Assembly (NCBI RefSeq): GCF_900406815.1
Contig: NZ_OVCN01000018.1
Location: forward strand, 1 to 64,000
DNA from: Acinetobacter haemolyticus
GTDB taxonomy: Bacteria > Pseudomonadota > Gammaproteobacteria > Pseudomonadales > Moraxellaceae
Direction of reading: 5' to 3'
DNA: 64,000 nucleotides
Shown: positions 17,350 through 26,635 of the stretch, piece by piece
How positions within the stretch are numbered: position 1 is the stretch's first letter
How the letters are laid out: each line of letters begins with the position of its first letter
Position numbers and translations under genes: made by a program
Notes under the pieces: model-generated
What the model saw: only the letters and a program-made list of their open reading frames with translations
What the model was told of the DNA's origin: nothing
Database searches by the model: none

Positions 17350-17593
17350 ACTGTTTTAATTTTAAAATGAACGCTTTTAACTCTGCACGAGGCGGATCAC
17401 CCACCTCCATAAACCAATCTAGTAAATCTGGATCTTCTTGATCGACGAGCTCTGCAAATAATGCTTTCTCAGCTGCATCGGCGGTGAGATAACAGTTTTT
17501 CACATAAGGATCAAAATACACATCGATTTCTTTCAAACCCCGACGCGCACGATAAATTACTTTACGTTCTTCTAGTGTCAATTCTTCAGACAT
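17336..17593 (-). CDS. sdhE: FAD assembly factor SdhE
   Basis: Small cytoplasmic protein (85 residues) that helps attach FAD covalently to the succinate dehydrogenase flavoprotein. The key RGxxE motif is present as R18-G-L-K-E22, followed by the family-typical DPDLLDWFM. I use the ATG at 17593 (MSEELTLEERK), as family members start a few residues before the helix carrying K-Y-RR; the open frame upstream to 17698 adds 35 residues unlike the family. It overlaps ygfX by 14 bases. The sdhCDAB genes themselves are not in the window. Confidence 0.9.
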   Translation of the reverse strand: MSEELTLEERKVIYRARRGLKEIDVYFDPYVKNCYLTADAAEKALFAELVDQEDPDLLDWFMEVGDPPRAELKAFILKLKQYVHG

Positions 17594-17780
17594 TCTCTGT
17601 TCCACTATGCAACAATGTGTCCCATAGTGTACTCGATCCCTACTGAAGTTCGCAGCGATTTTTAAGAAGTGACCAAATACATCAATTAAATTGAGCATTG
17701 ATCACATTGTCCAATATTTTCGATTTCTTGTATCGTGATGATGAATTTGTAACTTCAACGATTTAGGGAAAAAATAACAA

Positions 17781-18953
17781 ATGCAATCAGGTGCAATTCG
17801 TCCAATTCCAAACATGCTAGCGCGAAAATTATTTACTTCAGATCATGAAGCATTTCGTGAGACTGTGCGTAAATTCTATGAAAAAGAAGTTGTTCCAAAT
17901 ATTGAAAAATATGAAAAACAACAACATGTAGACCGTGATCTATGGAATAAAGCTGGTGAGCTGGGTCTACTTTGTACCACCATGCCAGAAGAATACGGTG
18001 GTTCAGGTGTAGATCGCTTATACAGCATGATTCTGATTGAAGAACAAGCTTATGCGATGGATTCTAGTACTGGTTTTTCTTTGCACTCAGATATTGTTGC
18101 CAATTACATCAATAACTTCGGTAACGAAGAGCAAAAACAAAAATGGTTACCTAAAATGGCAACAGGTGAAACCGTCACTGCCATCGCTATGACTGAACCA
18201 GGTACGGGTTCAGATCTACAAGCAGTTCGCACAACAGCCGTACTTGATGGCGATGAATATGTCATCAATGGTTCTAAAATCTTTATTACCAATGGCTATC
18301 TCTGTGATATGGCAATTGTGGTATGTAAAACTGGCAACACAGAAAAAGGATCTGCCAATTTATCATTAATCATTGTTGAAGCAGACCGTGCTGGTTTTAG
18401 CAAAGGCAAGCCTTTGAATAAAATTGGGATGAAAGGTCAGGATACTTGTGAACTTTTCTTCGATAATGTTCGCGTACCAAAAGAAAACCTTCTTGGTATG
18501 GAAGGCATGGGCTTTATGATGCTAATGAAAGAGCTAGCTTGGGAACGTATGCTCGTTGCGATCATTTGCCAAGCAGGAGCTGAAGCTGCATTTGCTCACA
18601 CTGTACAATACACCAAAGACCGTAAAGCTTTTGGTAAACCGATTGGAACATTCCAAAATACACGATTTAAATTGGCAGAATTACGCACAGAAATCGATTT
18701 TTGCCGTACTTATTTAGATCGTTGTATGGAATTACAACTCGAAGAAAGTTTAGGTGTAGATGCGGCTGCAGCGGCTAAATACAAAATTTCAGATATGTTC
18801 TCAAAAGTTGTAGATGAGTGCTTACAATTGCACGGGGGCTATGGTTATATGCTTGAGTATCCTATTGCACGTGCCTATATCGACAATCGAGCAAACCGTA
18901 TTTATGCGGGTACCAATGAAATTATGAAAGAATTAATTTCACGTACCCTTTAA
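17781..18953 (+). CDS. Acyl-CoA dehydrogenase
   Basis: FAD-dependent enzyme that introduces a trans-2,3 double bond into acyl-CoA and passes electrons to ETF, as in fatty acid or branched-chain acyl-CoA breakdown. The 390 residues show the usual three parts: N-terminal helical domain, middle beta domain with the signature AMTEPGTGSDLQAVRTTA (about 137-154), and a C-terminal helical domain with DRKAFGKPIGTFQN and QLHGGYGYMLEYPIARAYID (about 352-371), where the E in LEYP is in the usual region for the catalytic base. Chain-length preference cannot be assigned. It is a single gene with its own terminator. Confidence 0.93.
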   Translation: MQSGAIRPIPNMLARKLFTSDHEAFRETVRKFYEKEVVPNIEKYEKQQHVDRDLWNKAGELGLLCTTMPEEYGGSGVDRLYSMILIEEQAYAMDSSTGFSLHSDIVANYINNFGNEEQKQKWLPKMATGETVTAIAMTEPGTGSDLQAVRTTAVLDGDEYVINGSKIFITNGYLCDMAIVVCKTGNTEKGSANLSLIIVEADRAGFSKGKPLNKIGMKGQDTCELFFDNVRVPKENLLGMEGMGFMMLMKELAWERMLVAIICQAGAEAAFAHTVQYTKDRKAFGKPIGTFQNTRFKLAELRTEIDFCRTYLDRCMELQLEESLGVDAAAAAKYKISDMFSKVVDECLQLHGGYGYMLEYPIARAYIDNRANRIYAGTNEIMKELISRTL

Positions 18954-18971
18954 TTACTTGATTAAAAAACT

Positions 18972-19006
18972 AGGGATAGCGTTTCATGCGCTATCCCTTT
19001 TTTATT
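18972..19006 (+). terminator. Terminator after the acyl-CoA dehydrogenase gene
   Basis: The perfect 10-bp stem AGGGATAGCG / CGCTATCCCT with a 7-base loop is followed by a T-run. It abuts the stop of the convergent DUF2059 gene. Confidence 0.9.
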
Positions 19007-19503
19007 TACTTTGATTGTGGCGTTTCAGATGATTGAGATGTTGGATTCATCCGAACCATCAACTGCTTAACCTTCGGATGCTCACTATGCTGTTGCATCG
19101 TTTCATTTAATGCAATACGAGCATGTTGTGTCGTGAAATGTGCGACCTCGCTTCCAACTTCACTGGCTTTATTTGCCCATGCTTTGCCTTCAGGTAATTG
19201 ATAAAAATTTAATGCCGCTTGCAATTCTTTTTGATTAAAAGTCTCGACATAACGTTGCACAATAAATTGCTTACGTTGCTCACTATTCAAATTCTTAGTC
19301 AAATCTACATAAAAGCTCTCTGGTAGATCTTTAGGTAAACGCATCCGAATCTGTTCTAGAATCATTTTATCAGTGCTCTGTAAACCTTGCTCAGTACCAT
19401 CAATGGAAACCAATTGTTGAGCCAATTTCTGTTTTTGCTTTAGATCATCCGCAAATGTTGTATTACTAAAGAATAATATCCCCAAAAACCATAATTTTTT
19501 CAT
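19006..19503 (-). CDS. Secreted DUF2059-domain protein
   Basis: A 165-residue protein with a clear signal peptide (MKKLWFLGILFFSNTTFA, cleavage near 18/19), then a helical domain of the DUF2059 type: the segment containing FIVQRYVETFNQKELQAALN, followed by FYQLPEGKAWANKASE, is characteristic. Probably periplasmic. The function of the family is unknown. The C-terminal 20 residues are a Ser/Gln/Pro-rich tail. It is convergent with the acyl-CoA dehydrogenase gene. Confidence 0.82.
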   Translation of the reverse strand: MKKLWFLGILFFSNTTFADDLKQKQKLAQQLVSIDGTEQGLQSTDKMILEQIRMRLPKDLPESFYVDLTKNLNSEQRKQFIVQRYVETFNQKELQAALNFYQLPEGKAWANKASEVGSEVAHFTTQHARIALNETMQQHSEHPKVKQLMVRMNPTSQSSETPQSK

Positions 19504-19584
19504 TGAATTGTCCTAAATACATGATTTTATAATCAGCTCAATATACGCGATATTTTAATAATAAGGATCCCTATTTAAAACAAA

Positions 19585-19610
19585 AGAACCCTGTGTCTAC
19601 ACAGGGTTCT
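19585..19610 (-). terminator. Terminator after the flavin monooxygenase gene
   Basis: The perfect 11-bp stem AGAACCCTGTG / CACAGGGTTCT with a 4-base loop is followed by TTTTG on the minus strand. Confidence 0.85.
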
Positions 19611-19629
19611 TGCTCGGATCAAATATAAA

Positions 19630-21120
19630 TTAAGACACTAATTTAGGTTTACGATCTGCTTGTTCATCACGTTTACGGAATTGTAAAACACCATCATTGA
19701 ATTTGGCATCTTTCAATTCTTTACGATCAGAAAGGTAGTTGTTAGAAATTTTCCATGGTGCTTGCTTGCCTTGTTTTGGCATAATATCCGCCGCACGAGC
19801 GATATAACCCGAAGAGAGTTTGCCCATAATCGTATCTTGTTCAAACTGAGCAGGATCGGCATGCGCAATCACTTCATCAAAGCCATTCTTGTCCATATGA
19901 TTGAGCAAGCGGCAGATATAATCAGCGGCAATATCAACTTTTAATGTCCAAGAAGCATTGATATAACCAATGATCATAGCCATATTCGGCACATCACTTA
20001 CCATCACGCCTTGATACAACATATGATGTGAGGTATTCATCGGCTGACCATCAATCGAGCCTTTTACGCCACCCAAGATTTGAATTTCTAAGCCAGTCGC
20101 TGAAATTACAATATCAGCCTCCAAATGTTTTCCAGATTTTAACTGAATACCATTTGCAGTGAACTTCTCAATTTGATCAGTTTCAATACTTGCTTGACCT
20201 TGACGCAATGCTTTGAATAAATCACCATCAGGCACAACACACAAACGTTGATCCCAAGGATTATAGCTTGGTGTAAAGTGCTTCATATCCACCTTACCTT
20301 TCAACTGTAACTCGATGCCTTTTAGCAATAAACGACGCACAGTTTTTGGATGCTTTTGCGCTAATGCATAAATCGCACGTTGCATCCCGATATTACGAGC
20401 ACGAGTAAATTTATATGCTGTTTCTTCTGACATAAATTTACGAGTTTTTTCATACACAAAGTCAATCGAAGGTACTGTCGCAATATAAGTAGGAGAACGC
20501 TGTAACATGGTTACATGCCCTGCACCACCTTTAACCATAGAAGGCACGAGGGTAATCGCAGTCGCGCCACTACCAATAATTACGACTTTCTTACCTGTAT
20601 AATCTAGATTTTCAGGCCAGTGTTGTGGATGGATAAATTGACCTTTAAATTTATCTTGCTCTGGGAATTGTGGCGCATAACCTCGATCATAGTTATAGTA
20701 ACCGGTACAACCCATTACAAAATTTGCTGACCAAGTTTGTTTTTTATTGTTGCTATCTTCGATTTCAACAAGCCACTTTTTCTTAGCAGAATCATAATTT
20801 GCAGAAAGAACACGATGACCAAAATGGATTTTTTCTTTTAGCTTAAACTCATCAATAACTTCAGAAAGATAGCCTTTGATTTCTGGACCACTTGCCAGGA
20901 CTTTTTCTTTCGCCCAAGGTTTAAAGTTAAAGCCAAATGTAGACATATCTGAGTCAGAACGAATACCAGGATAACGGAACAAATCCCAAGTCCCACCAAA
21001 ACTATCACGACGCTCTAAAATTTCAAATTGGCGTTGTGGACAGTTTTTAGAGAGATGCACGGCCAACCCTATTCCTGAGATACCTGCACCAATAATTAAT
21101 ACATCAACTTGCTTTTCCAT
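19630..21120 (-). CDS. almA: AlmA-like flavin-binding monooxygenase (long-chain alkane/ketone oxidation)
   Basis: FAD- and NADPH-dependent monooxygenase of 496 residues. It shows an N-terminal FAD Rossmann motif GAGISGIG (about 11-18), the Baeyer-Villiger-type fingerprint FKGQFIHPQHW (FxGxxxHxxxW), and a second Rossmann motif VVIIGSGATA for NADPH. The opening residues and overall sequence resemble AlmA of Acinetobacter, linked experimentally to growth on very long alkanes. I start at 21120 (MEKQVDVLIIG); the upstream ATG at 21195 would add 25 residues not found in the family. An inverted repeat lies in the segment before the start. A strong terminator follows. The exact substrate here is inferred. 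Confidence 0.82.
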   Translation of the reverse strand: MEKQVDVLIIGAGISGIGLAVHLSKNCPQRQFEILERRDSFGGTWDLFRYPGIRSDSDMSTFGFNFKPWAKEKVLASGPEIKGYLSEVIDEFKLKEKIHFGHRVLSANYDSAKKKWLVEIEDSNNKKQTWSANFVMGCTGYYNYDRGYAPQFPEQDKFKGQFIHPQHWPENLDYTGKKVVIIGSGATAITLVPSMVKGGAGHVTMLQRSPTYIATVPSIDFVYEKTRKFMSEETAYKFTRARNIGMQRAIYALAQKHPKTVRRLLLKGIELQLKGKVDMKHFTPSYNPWDQRLCVVPDGDLFKALRQGQASIETDQIEKFTANGIQLKSGKHLEADIVISATGLEIQILGGVKGSIDGQPMNTSHHMLYQGVMVSDVPNMAMIIGYINASWTLKVDIAADYICRLLNHMDKNGFDEVIAHADPAQFEQDTIMGKLSSGYIARAADIMPKQGKQAPWKISNNYLSDRKELKDAKFNDGVLQFRKRDEQADRKPKLVS

Positions 21121-21165
21121 TTTTTTTATACCCTGTATAAACCATGTCTTTATTAAAGCACAAAT

Positions 21166-21185
21166 TTGACAATACACAATGTCAA
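21166..21185 (-). promoter_or_regulatory. Possible operator/-35 region upstream of almA
   Basis: TTGACA and TGTCAA form a 6-bp inverted repeat with an 8-base spacer, 45-65 bases before the almA start. On the minus strand TTGACA could also serve as a -35 box, but no convincing -10 follows at 16-18 bases. The assignment is weak. Confidence 0.3.
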
Positions 21186-21492
21186 GTTTAGTCATTCATC
21201 GGTTTTTTTATGTCAGTTCGGGACATTTTGAGAAAAAAAGTGGTTAAAAAATCCTGAGATTTTTGCTTGGGTTTCTTTTATCAGAGTCTCTTAGTTAAAA
21301 GAGAAGATAGCAGTGTTTAGGCATTTTATCTGCTCGAATTCATTAGAAAATAATATTTAAAATATTCATAAAAAATTAAAATCATTCTAATGTGCTAGAC
21401 ACTAGAATGATTTGACATACTAAGTAATATAAAAAAAACTCTAGGCGACACTCGGCATAAAACCTATTCTGTACGTTACAAAGAAGTTTTAA

Positions 21493-21951
21493 CTAGAAAA
21501 AATTCTCAGGATATAAAAATGATGGAATATGACGTCTAATTAATTGAGCTTGACCTGAATAGCCTCTTTTTTCTAATTCTAATAAAAAAACTGGCCATGG
21601 TGGGATATTGCTACGATATACATTATTTGAAGAAGTTGACATACCACCACCATCCAATGTGGACAATCCACCATACTGTAACGTTGATAATCCACCATAC
21701 TGTAATGTTGATAATCCACCATACTGTAACGTTGATAATCCGCCATACTGTAAAGTCGATAATCCGCCATATTGTAATGTGGACATTCCACCGTTCTGCA
21801 ATGTGGACATTCCACCGTACTGTAATGTGGACATTCCGCCGTACTGCAATGTAGACATTCCACCATCTTGCATTGTAGATAGACCACCGCCTTGAGCCGT
21901 ACTGAGATTACGGGGCCACGTTCTTAAGTTAGGTATTTCAGGTCGTGACAT
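21493..21951 (-). CDS. Octapeptide-repeat protein (repeats of (L/M)STLQYGG)
   Basis: An unusual 152-residue protein. Residues 1-15 are a short Pro/Trp/Arg-rich head. Residues 16-103 are eleven tandem 8-residue units with consensus (L/M)-S-T-L-Q-Y-G-G, and 104-110 is a broken twelfth unit. The last 42 residues are unrelated: a Pro/Trp stretch (SNIPPWPVF), then an amphipathic basic helix, ending in NFF. No signal peptide is visible. The first two and last full units are the most diverged; central units are nearly identical, which suggests ongoing unit gain and loss. The regular GG-bounded octads suggest a repeating beta-turn or solenoid fold. Function unknown; the reading frame is intact with a normal stop. 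Confidence 0.72.
   Translation of the reverse strand: MSRPEIPNLRTWPRNLSTAQGGGLSTMQDGGMSTLQYGGMSTLQYGGMSTLQNGGMSTLQYGGLSTLQYGGLSTLQYGGLSTLQYGGLSTLQYGGLSTLDGGGMSTSSNNVYRSNIPPWPVFLLELEKRGYSGQAQLIRRHIPSFLYPENFF
21643..21906 (-). repeat. Eleven tandem 24-bp coding repeats
   Basis: Eleven head-to-tail 24-base units encode the octapeptides of the surrounding gene. Units differ mostly at third positions, with a block of four LSTLQYGG units and a block of MSTLQ-GG units, a pattern expected from slippage and local homogenisation. A candidate variable-number repeat for strain typing. Confidence 0.9.
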
Positions 21952-22150
21952 AATATAACTCCAAGTAATTCATAATAAAAACTAATTAGAGTACATTACT
22001 ACTTTTCCTTTATTTTTTGTAATAGATTAAAAATCAAACGATAAGTTATGTCTCTTTTATGCGTTTATATTAACGCTGTTAAACATAGAAAGATCATGTG
22101 AACTAAAACTGCTAATTAAATTAATCTATAAGACTTTTTGTTAAACAATA

Positions 22151-22180
22151 AAAAAGGTCGGTTATTACACCGACCTTTTT
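22151..22180 (-). terminator. Terminator of the ribosomal superoperon
   Basis: AAAAAGGTCGG / CCGACCTTTTT with an 8-base loop lies 34 bases past the rplQ stop. It ends the S10-spc-alpha transcript. Confidence 0.92.
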
Positions 22181-22213
22181 TGAACAACTGAGCTGTTCTT
22201 GTACGTAGAAGTA

Positions 22214-22579
22214 TTATTTTACTTCACGATCTACAAGTTCAACGTAAGCCATCGGTGCAGCATCACCTGCACGGAAGCCCGCTTTAAGAACACGTAGATA
22301 ACCGCCGTTACGCTCTTTGTAACGAGGGCCAAGAACGGTAAATAACTTACCAACAGTTGCTGCAGAACGAGTACGAGCAAACGCTAAACGACGGTTTGCT
22401 ACTGTATCGTTTTTTGCCAAAGTGATTAAAGGCTCAGCAACACGACGAAGTTCTTTCGCCTTAGGCAAAGTTGTTTTAATTAACTCATGCTCAACTAAAG
22501 CATTCGTTAAGTTTTGAAACAACGCCTTACGGTGGCTGCTTGTACGGCCTAATTTCACACCACTATTACGATGACGCAT
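22214..22579 (-). CDS. rplQ: 50S ribosomal protein L17
   Basis: Large-subunit protein near the polypeptide exit tunnel. The 121 residues begin with the family-defining [20 protein letters not shown] and contain [19 protein letters not shown]. Last gene of the alpha operon, 18 bases after rpoA, followed by a strong terminator. Confidence 0.98.
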   Translation of the reverse strand: MRHRNSGVKLGRTSSHRKALFQNLTNALVEHELIKTTLPKAKELRRVAEPLITLAKNDTVANRRLAFARTRSAATVGKLFTVLGPRYKERNGGYLRVLKAGFRAGDAAPMAYVELVDREVK

Positions 22580-22597
22580 GGTGATAGTCCTACTTAA

Positions 22598-23605
22598 TTA
22601 ACGGCTACGATAGGCAAAACGGTCATCCATACGGAGACTAGCTGGTGGCCAGTTCTCTAAACGCATGCCGAGTTGTAAACCTTTCGATGCCAAAACATCT
22701 TTGATCTCTGTTAACGATTTTTTACCCAAGTTAGGAGTTTTTAACAACTCAACTTCAGTACGTTGAACAAGATCACCAATGTAGTAAATATTTTCTGCCT
22801 TCAAACAGTTAGCAGAACGAACAGTTAGCTCGAGATCATCTACTGGACGAAGCAAAATTGGGTCAACTTCTTCGCGAGGTTCTTGAGCAACAGGAGTTTG
22901 ATCTTTCTGAAGATCAACAAAAATTGCAATTTGTTGTTGCAAGATTGTTGCCGCTTTGCGGATAGCTTCTTCTGGATCAACAGTTCCATTTGTTTCAAGA
23001 TCGATCACTAGCTTATCAAGATCGGTACGTTGTTCTACACGCGCATTTTCAACGGTATAAGAAACACGTTTAATCGGGCTATAAGAAGCATCTAACTGTA
23101 AACGACCCACTGGGCGAGTTTCGCCTTCTGGGAAACGAGAGTCAGATGTTTCATAACCACGACCTTGAGCAACTTTAAGGCGCATTTTCAATGAACCACT
23201 AGCACTCAAAGTACCAATTAAATGATCAGGGTTAACCACTTCAACATTATGAGGTAAACGAAGGTCGGCTGCTGTTACGTCACCTGCACCTTGTTTCTCT
23301 AATGTTAAATATGCTTCATTTTGATCGAACAGCTTAATAGACAATCCTTTTAGGTTCAGCAAGAGCTCGACGATGTCCTGCTGCAAGCCTTCTAAAGTAC
23401 TGTACTCGTGCTCGACGCCTTCTATCTCAACTTCAACCACAGCAGCGCCAGGCAAAGAAGACAATAGAATGCGACGTAAAGCATTACCTAGAGTATGACC
23501 AAAGCCACGCTCTAAAGGTTCCAGAATCACTTTTGCCGAGGTCCCGCTCACCGCTTCGACCTTGATCGCTTGCGGAGTTAGAAACTCGTTTGCAGTACGC
23601 GTCAT
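22598..23605 (-). CDS. rpoA: RNA polymerase alpha subunit
   Basis: Forms the dimer that nucleates RNA polymerase assembly. The N-terminal domain (about 1-235) carries [20 protein letters not shown] (about 34-53). A flexible linker leads to the C-terminal domain (about 250-325), which has the helix-hairpin-helix [19 protein letters not shown] used to contact UP elements and activators. The C-terminus ends [11 protein letters not shown]. At 335 residues it is slightly longer than the E. coli protein (329). Its place between rpsD and rplQ is the standard alpha operon order. Confidence 0.99.
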   Translation of the reverse strand: MTRTANEFLTPQAIKVEAVSGTSAKVILEPLERGFGHTLGNALRRILLSSLPGAAVVEVEIEGVEHEYSTLEGLQQDIVELLLNLKGLSIKLFDQNEAYLTLEKQGAGDVTAADLRLPHNVEVVNPDHLIGTLSASGSLKMRLKVAQGRGYETSDSRFPEGETRPVGRLQLDASYSPIKRVSYTVENARVEQRTDLDKLVIDLETNGTVDPEEAIRKAATILQQQIAIFVDLQKDQTPVAQEPREEVDPILLRPVDDLELTVRSANCLKAENIYYIGDLVQRTEVELLKTPNLGKKSLTEIKDVLASKGLQLGMRLENWPPASLRMDDRFAYRSR

Positions 23606-23623
23606 TTATTGCTACCTCAAGGA

Positions 23624-24250
23624 TTATTTAGAATACAATTCTACAATCAAGCTTTCGTTGATTTCAGCAGGTAAATCAGAACGATCAGGTGCAGTTTTGA
23701 ACGTACCTTCTAGCTTAGAATGGTCAACTTCCATCCAAGCAGGGATACCACGTTGAGCAGCCAATTCAATTGCATTTTTAATACGCAATTGTTGTTTAGC
23801 GCCTTCGTGAACCGCAATTACATCGCCCGCTTTTACTTGAATAGACGCAATGTTGACACGACGACCATTTAAAGTAATAGAACGGTGAGAAACTAACTGA
23901 CGAGCTTCTGAACGTGTAGAACCAAAACCCATGCGATAAACTACGTTATCAAGACGGCTTTCAAGCAATTTCAACAAGTTTTCACCTGTTGCGCCTTTCA
24001 CACGAGCTGCTTCTTTATAGTAGTTACTAAATTGACGCTCTAACACACCGTACATACGACGGACTTTTTGTTTTTCACGTAATTGTAGTGAATACTCAGA
24101 TTGCTTACCACCACGAGCCTGACCATGTTGACCAGGTGCTTTATTGTGTTTTTTGGTTTTTACATCAAACGGTTTAACGCCTGATTTAAGTTGCAGGTCT
24201 GTCCCTTCGCGACGAGAGAGTTTGCATTTTGGACCAATATAACGAGCCAT
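23624..24250 (-). CDS. rpsD: 30S ribosomal protein S4
   Basis: Primary 16S rRNA-binding protein and, in E. coli, the repressor of the alpha operon. The 208 residues begin [19 protein letters not shown], and the S4 RNA-binding domain ([20 protein letters not shown]) starts near residue 98. It lacks the Cys-rich zinc knuckle of C+ S4 forms. Encoded between rpsK and rpoA. Confidence 0.99.
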   Translation of the reverse strand: MARYIGPKCKLSRREGTDLQLKSGVKPFDVKTKKHNKAPGQHGQARGGKQSEYSLQLREKQKVRRMYGVLERQFSNYYKEAARVKGATGENLLKLLESRLDNVVYRMGFGSTRSEARQLVSHRSITLNGRRVNIASIQVKAGDVIAVHEGAKQQLRIKNAIELAAQRGIPAWMEVDHSKLEGTFKTAPDRSDLPAEINESLIVELYSK

Positions 24251-24262
24251 GAATGTTTCTCC

Positions 24263-24649
24263 TTACACGCGACGTTTTTTAGGTGGACGGCAACCGTTGT
24301 GAGGAATTGGAGTCACATCGGTAATGCTGTTAATCTTATAACCCACTGCGCCTAATGCACGAACCGCAGACTCACGACCTGGACCAGGACCTTTTACAAG
24401 GACGTCTAGGTTTTTCAAACCGTAATCTAAAGCTGCTTTACCAGCAACTTCAGCAGCTACCTGAGCAGCAAACGGAGTTGATTTACGTGAACCACGGAAG
24501 CCTTGTCCACCTGAGGTGGCCCAAGCCAATGCATTACCTTGACGATCGGTAATCGTAACAATGGTGTTATTAAAAGACGCGTGAATGTGTGCAACACCTT
24601 CAGAGACGGTACGAGAGACCTTCTTGCGTGTGCGAGTATCTTTAGCCAT
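24263..24649 (-). CDS. rpsK: 30S ribosomal protein S11
   Basis: Small-subunit platform protein, 128 residues. Recognised from [20 protein letters not shown] and the C-terminal [15 protein letters not shown] ending. Lies 19 bases after rpsM and 12 before rpsD. Confidence 0.99.
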   Translation of the reverse strand: MAKDTRTRKKVSRTVSEGVAHIHASFNNTIVTITDRQGNALAWATSGGQGFRGSRKSTPFAAQVAAEVAGKAALDYGLKNLDVLVKGPGPGRESAVRALGAVGYKINSITDVTPIPHNGCRPPKKRRV

Positions 24650-24668
24650 CTTTTAGCTTCCAGAAATC

Positions 24669-25025
24669 TTACTTTTTAATCGGTTTGCGCGGACCTTTAC
24701 GGGTACGTGCGTTAGTTTTGGTGCGTTGTCCGCGAACAGGCAAGCTGCGACGATGACGAAGACCGCGGTAGCAGCCTAAATCCATTAAACGTTTAATGTT
24801 CATGGAAATTTCGCGACGTAAATCACCTTCGGTCGGAACCTTAGCAACTTCTGCACGAATCGCATCAAGCTGAGCATCATCTAATTCACGAATTTTCGTA
24901 GTTCCAGCAATACCTACAGCAGCTAAGATATTCTTAGCAGTGTGGCGACCGATACCAAAAATATACGTGAGAGAGATAACAGCGTGCTTGTTATCCGGAA
25001 TGTTTACACCGGCAATACGAGCCAT
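24669..25025 (-). CDS. rpsM: 30S ribosomal protein S13
   Basis: Head protein of the small subunit that contacts the P-site tRNA and L5. The 118 residues start [20 protein letters not shown] and end in the basic tail [18 protein letters not shown]. First gene of the alpha operon segment; the 107-base gap before it holds a stem-loop. Confidence 0.99.
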   Translation of the reverse strand: MARIAGVNIPDNKHAVISLTYIFGIGRHTAKNILAAVGIAGTTKIRELDDAQLDAIRAEVAKVPTEGDLRREISMNIKRLMDLGCYRGLRHRRSLPVRGQRTKTNARTRKGPRKPIKK

Positions 25026-25060
25026 TCAATTTTCTCCAAAAAGGCAGTCAAGATAATCAA

Positions 25061-25087
25061 CCGCCCCACAAAAATCTTGAGGGGCGG
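25061..25087 (-). promoter_or_regulatory. Stem-loop in the rpmJ-rpsM junction (possible alpha-operon control element)
   Basis: CCGCCCC pairs with GGGGCGG. Inside, after one U-U mismatch, CAA pairs with UUG around a GAUUU loop (mRNA sense). It ends about 35 bases before the rpsM start, and no T-run follows, so it is not a simple terminator. In E. coli the same junction carries the S4-binding leader; equivalence here is inferred. Confidence 0.5.
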
Positions 25088-25132
25088 ATAATAACCTAAT
25101 TAGCCTACTGAAATCAACAGGTCTTAATTAAA

Positions 25133-25249
25133 TTAACCTTGACGCTGCTTATGACGAGGTTCTGCGCTACAAATTACGCGAATAACCCCATTACGACGGA
25201 TAACTTTACAGCTACCACAAATTTTCTTTACAGAAGCTTGTACTTTCAT
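25133..25249 (-). CDS. rpmJ: 50S ribosomal protein L36
   Basis: A 38-residue zinc-ribbon protein of the large subunit. It begins [19 protein letters not shown], with the zinc ligands Cys11, Cys14, Cys27 and His33 all present, so this is the zinc-binding (C+) form. The ribosome site AGAGG is a few bases upstream. It closes the spc segment after secY. Confidence 0.97.
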
Positions 25250-25270
25250 GATGAAAACCTCTAAGTGCGC

Positions 25271-26629
25271 TTATCCCTGCGGATGAGCAGTCGTTTTTCT
25301 CATTAACGTTTGATTATCATATTGATGCGAGGTCAAGTGCGCTTGAAGTTGCGCCATAAAGTCCATCACAACTACAACTACAATCAGTAAAGATGTCCCA
25401 CCCAAATGGAATGGAATACCAAACGAACTTTGTAGCACCATAGGCATTAAACACACTACGGTAATGTAGATAGCACCAATAAATGTCAAACGGTTAAGAA
25501 TATGATCTAAATAACGAGCCGTTTGCTCACCTGGGCGGATACCAGGCACATATGCTCCGCTACGTTTCAAATTCTCTGAAACTTCTTTCGGGCTAAAAAC
25601 AAGCGCCGTATAAAAATAACAGAAGAAGATAATTAACGCACCAAAGAGCATTAAATATAACGGCTGTCCAGGTGATAACACCAATGCCAGATCTTGCAGG
25701 CTACGCTTAACAAATCCTGCATTTGGATCAGCACTTCCTAACCATTGCCCCAAGCTCGCTGGAAATAATAACAGTGAGCTAGCGAAAATCGCTGGAATCA
25801 CACCTGCCATATTAATTTTTAATGGCAAATGTGTTTGCTGTGCAGTAAATACACGACGGCCCTGTTGTTTTTGAGCATAATTTACTGGAATACGACGTTG
25901 TGCTTTTTCAATAAACACAATCGCGGCTAAGACAGCTAACGATAATAAACCGAATACCGCCAAACCAATTAAGCTACCTTGACCATTTTGTACAGACGTG
26001 AACGACTGAATTACAAGGTTTGGCAAGCCAGCTACAATACCAGCAAAAATAATCATTGAGATACCGTTACCAACACCACGTTCGGTAATCTGTTCACCCA
26101 ACCACATCAAAAACATTGTTCCTGCAACAAGCGAAGTCACTGCTGGAACATAGAATGCCAAGCCTGAAGTCAAAGTAATACCCTGACTAATCAGACCAGC
26201 ACACATCCCTATACCCTGCACGAGTGCAAGAAATAGAGTGCCGTAACGCGTATATTGATTCAGTTTACGTTTGCCTTGCTCGCCTTCTTTTTTCAAAGCT
26301 TCTAACGAAGGAACCACTGTTGACATCAACTGCACGATAATCGATGCAGAGATGTATGGCATGATCCCTAACGCTAGAATTGACATGCGTTCTAATGCAC
26401 CACCAGAAAACATATTAAATAAGCCCAAGAAGGTACCTTCATTGGCCTTAAAAAAGCTTGCTAGTGCCACACTATCAATGCCCGGCAACGGAATATGCGC
26501 TCCTAGTCGAAAGACCAATAACGCGCCAATTAAAAACATTAATCGACGAATAATTTCACGGTATTTCACATGAAACGGTTGGCCTTTCATCATGTTTACA
26601 TGACCAGAAGAACTAGGAGTCATAGACAC
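25271..26629 (-). CDS. secY: Protein translocase subunit SecY
   Basis: Channel-forming subunit of the SecYEG translocon in the inner membrane. The 452 residues contain ten membrane helices. Signatures include [13 protein letters not shown], the region [13 protein letters not shown] (about 87-99), and [14 protein letters not shown] cytoplasmic loop sequence ([19 protein letters not shown]). It lies 6 bases after rplO, the standard spc operon position. Confidence 0.99.
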   Translation of the reverse strand: MSMTPSSSGHVNMMKGQPFHVKYREIIRRLMFLIGALLVFRLGAHIPLPGIDSVALASFFKANEGTFLGLFNMFSGGALERMSILALGIMPYISASIIVQLMSTVVPSLEALKKEGEQGKRKLNQYTRYGTLFLALVQGIGMCAGLISQGITLTSGLAFYVPAVTSLVAGTMFLMWLGEQITERGVGNGISMIIFAGIVAGLPNLVIQSFTSVQNGQGSLIGLAVFGLLSLAVLAAIVFIEKAQRRIPVNYAQKQQGRRVFTAQQTHLPLKINMAGVIPAIFASSLLLFPASLGQWLGSADPNAGFVKRSLQDLALVLSPGQPLYLMLFGALIIFFCYFYTALVFSPKEVSENLKRSGAYVPGIRPGEQTARYLDHILNRLTFIGAIYITVVCLMPMVLQSSFGIPFHLGGTSLLIVVVVVMDFMAQLQAHLTSHQYDNQTLMRKTTAHPQG

Positions 26630-26635
26630 TCGAGA

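Noticed and set aside
21597..21895. Open frames on the plus strand with NVDNPPYC-like repeats
   Set aside because: They are the antisense reading of the 24-base repeat array. Any repeat whose length is a multiple of three leaves several frames open. The minus-strand frame has the coherent head, repeats and tail.
21643..21906. Possible CRISPR array
   Set aside because: The 24-base units are directly adjacent with no unique spacers, and the array is in frame inside a gene.
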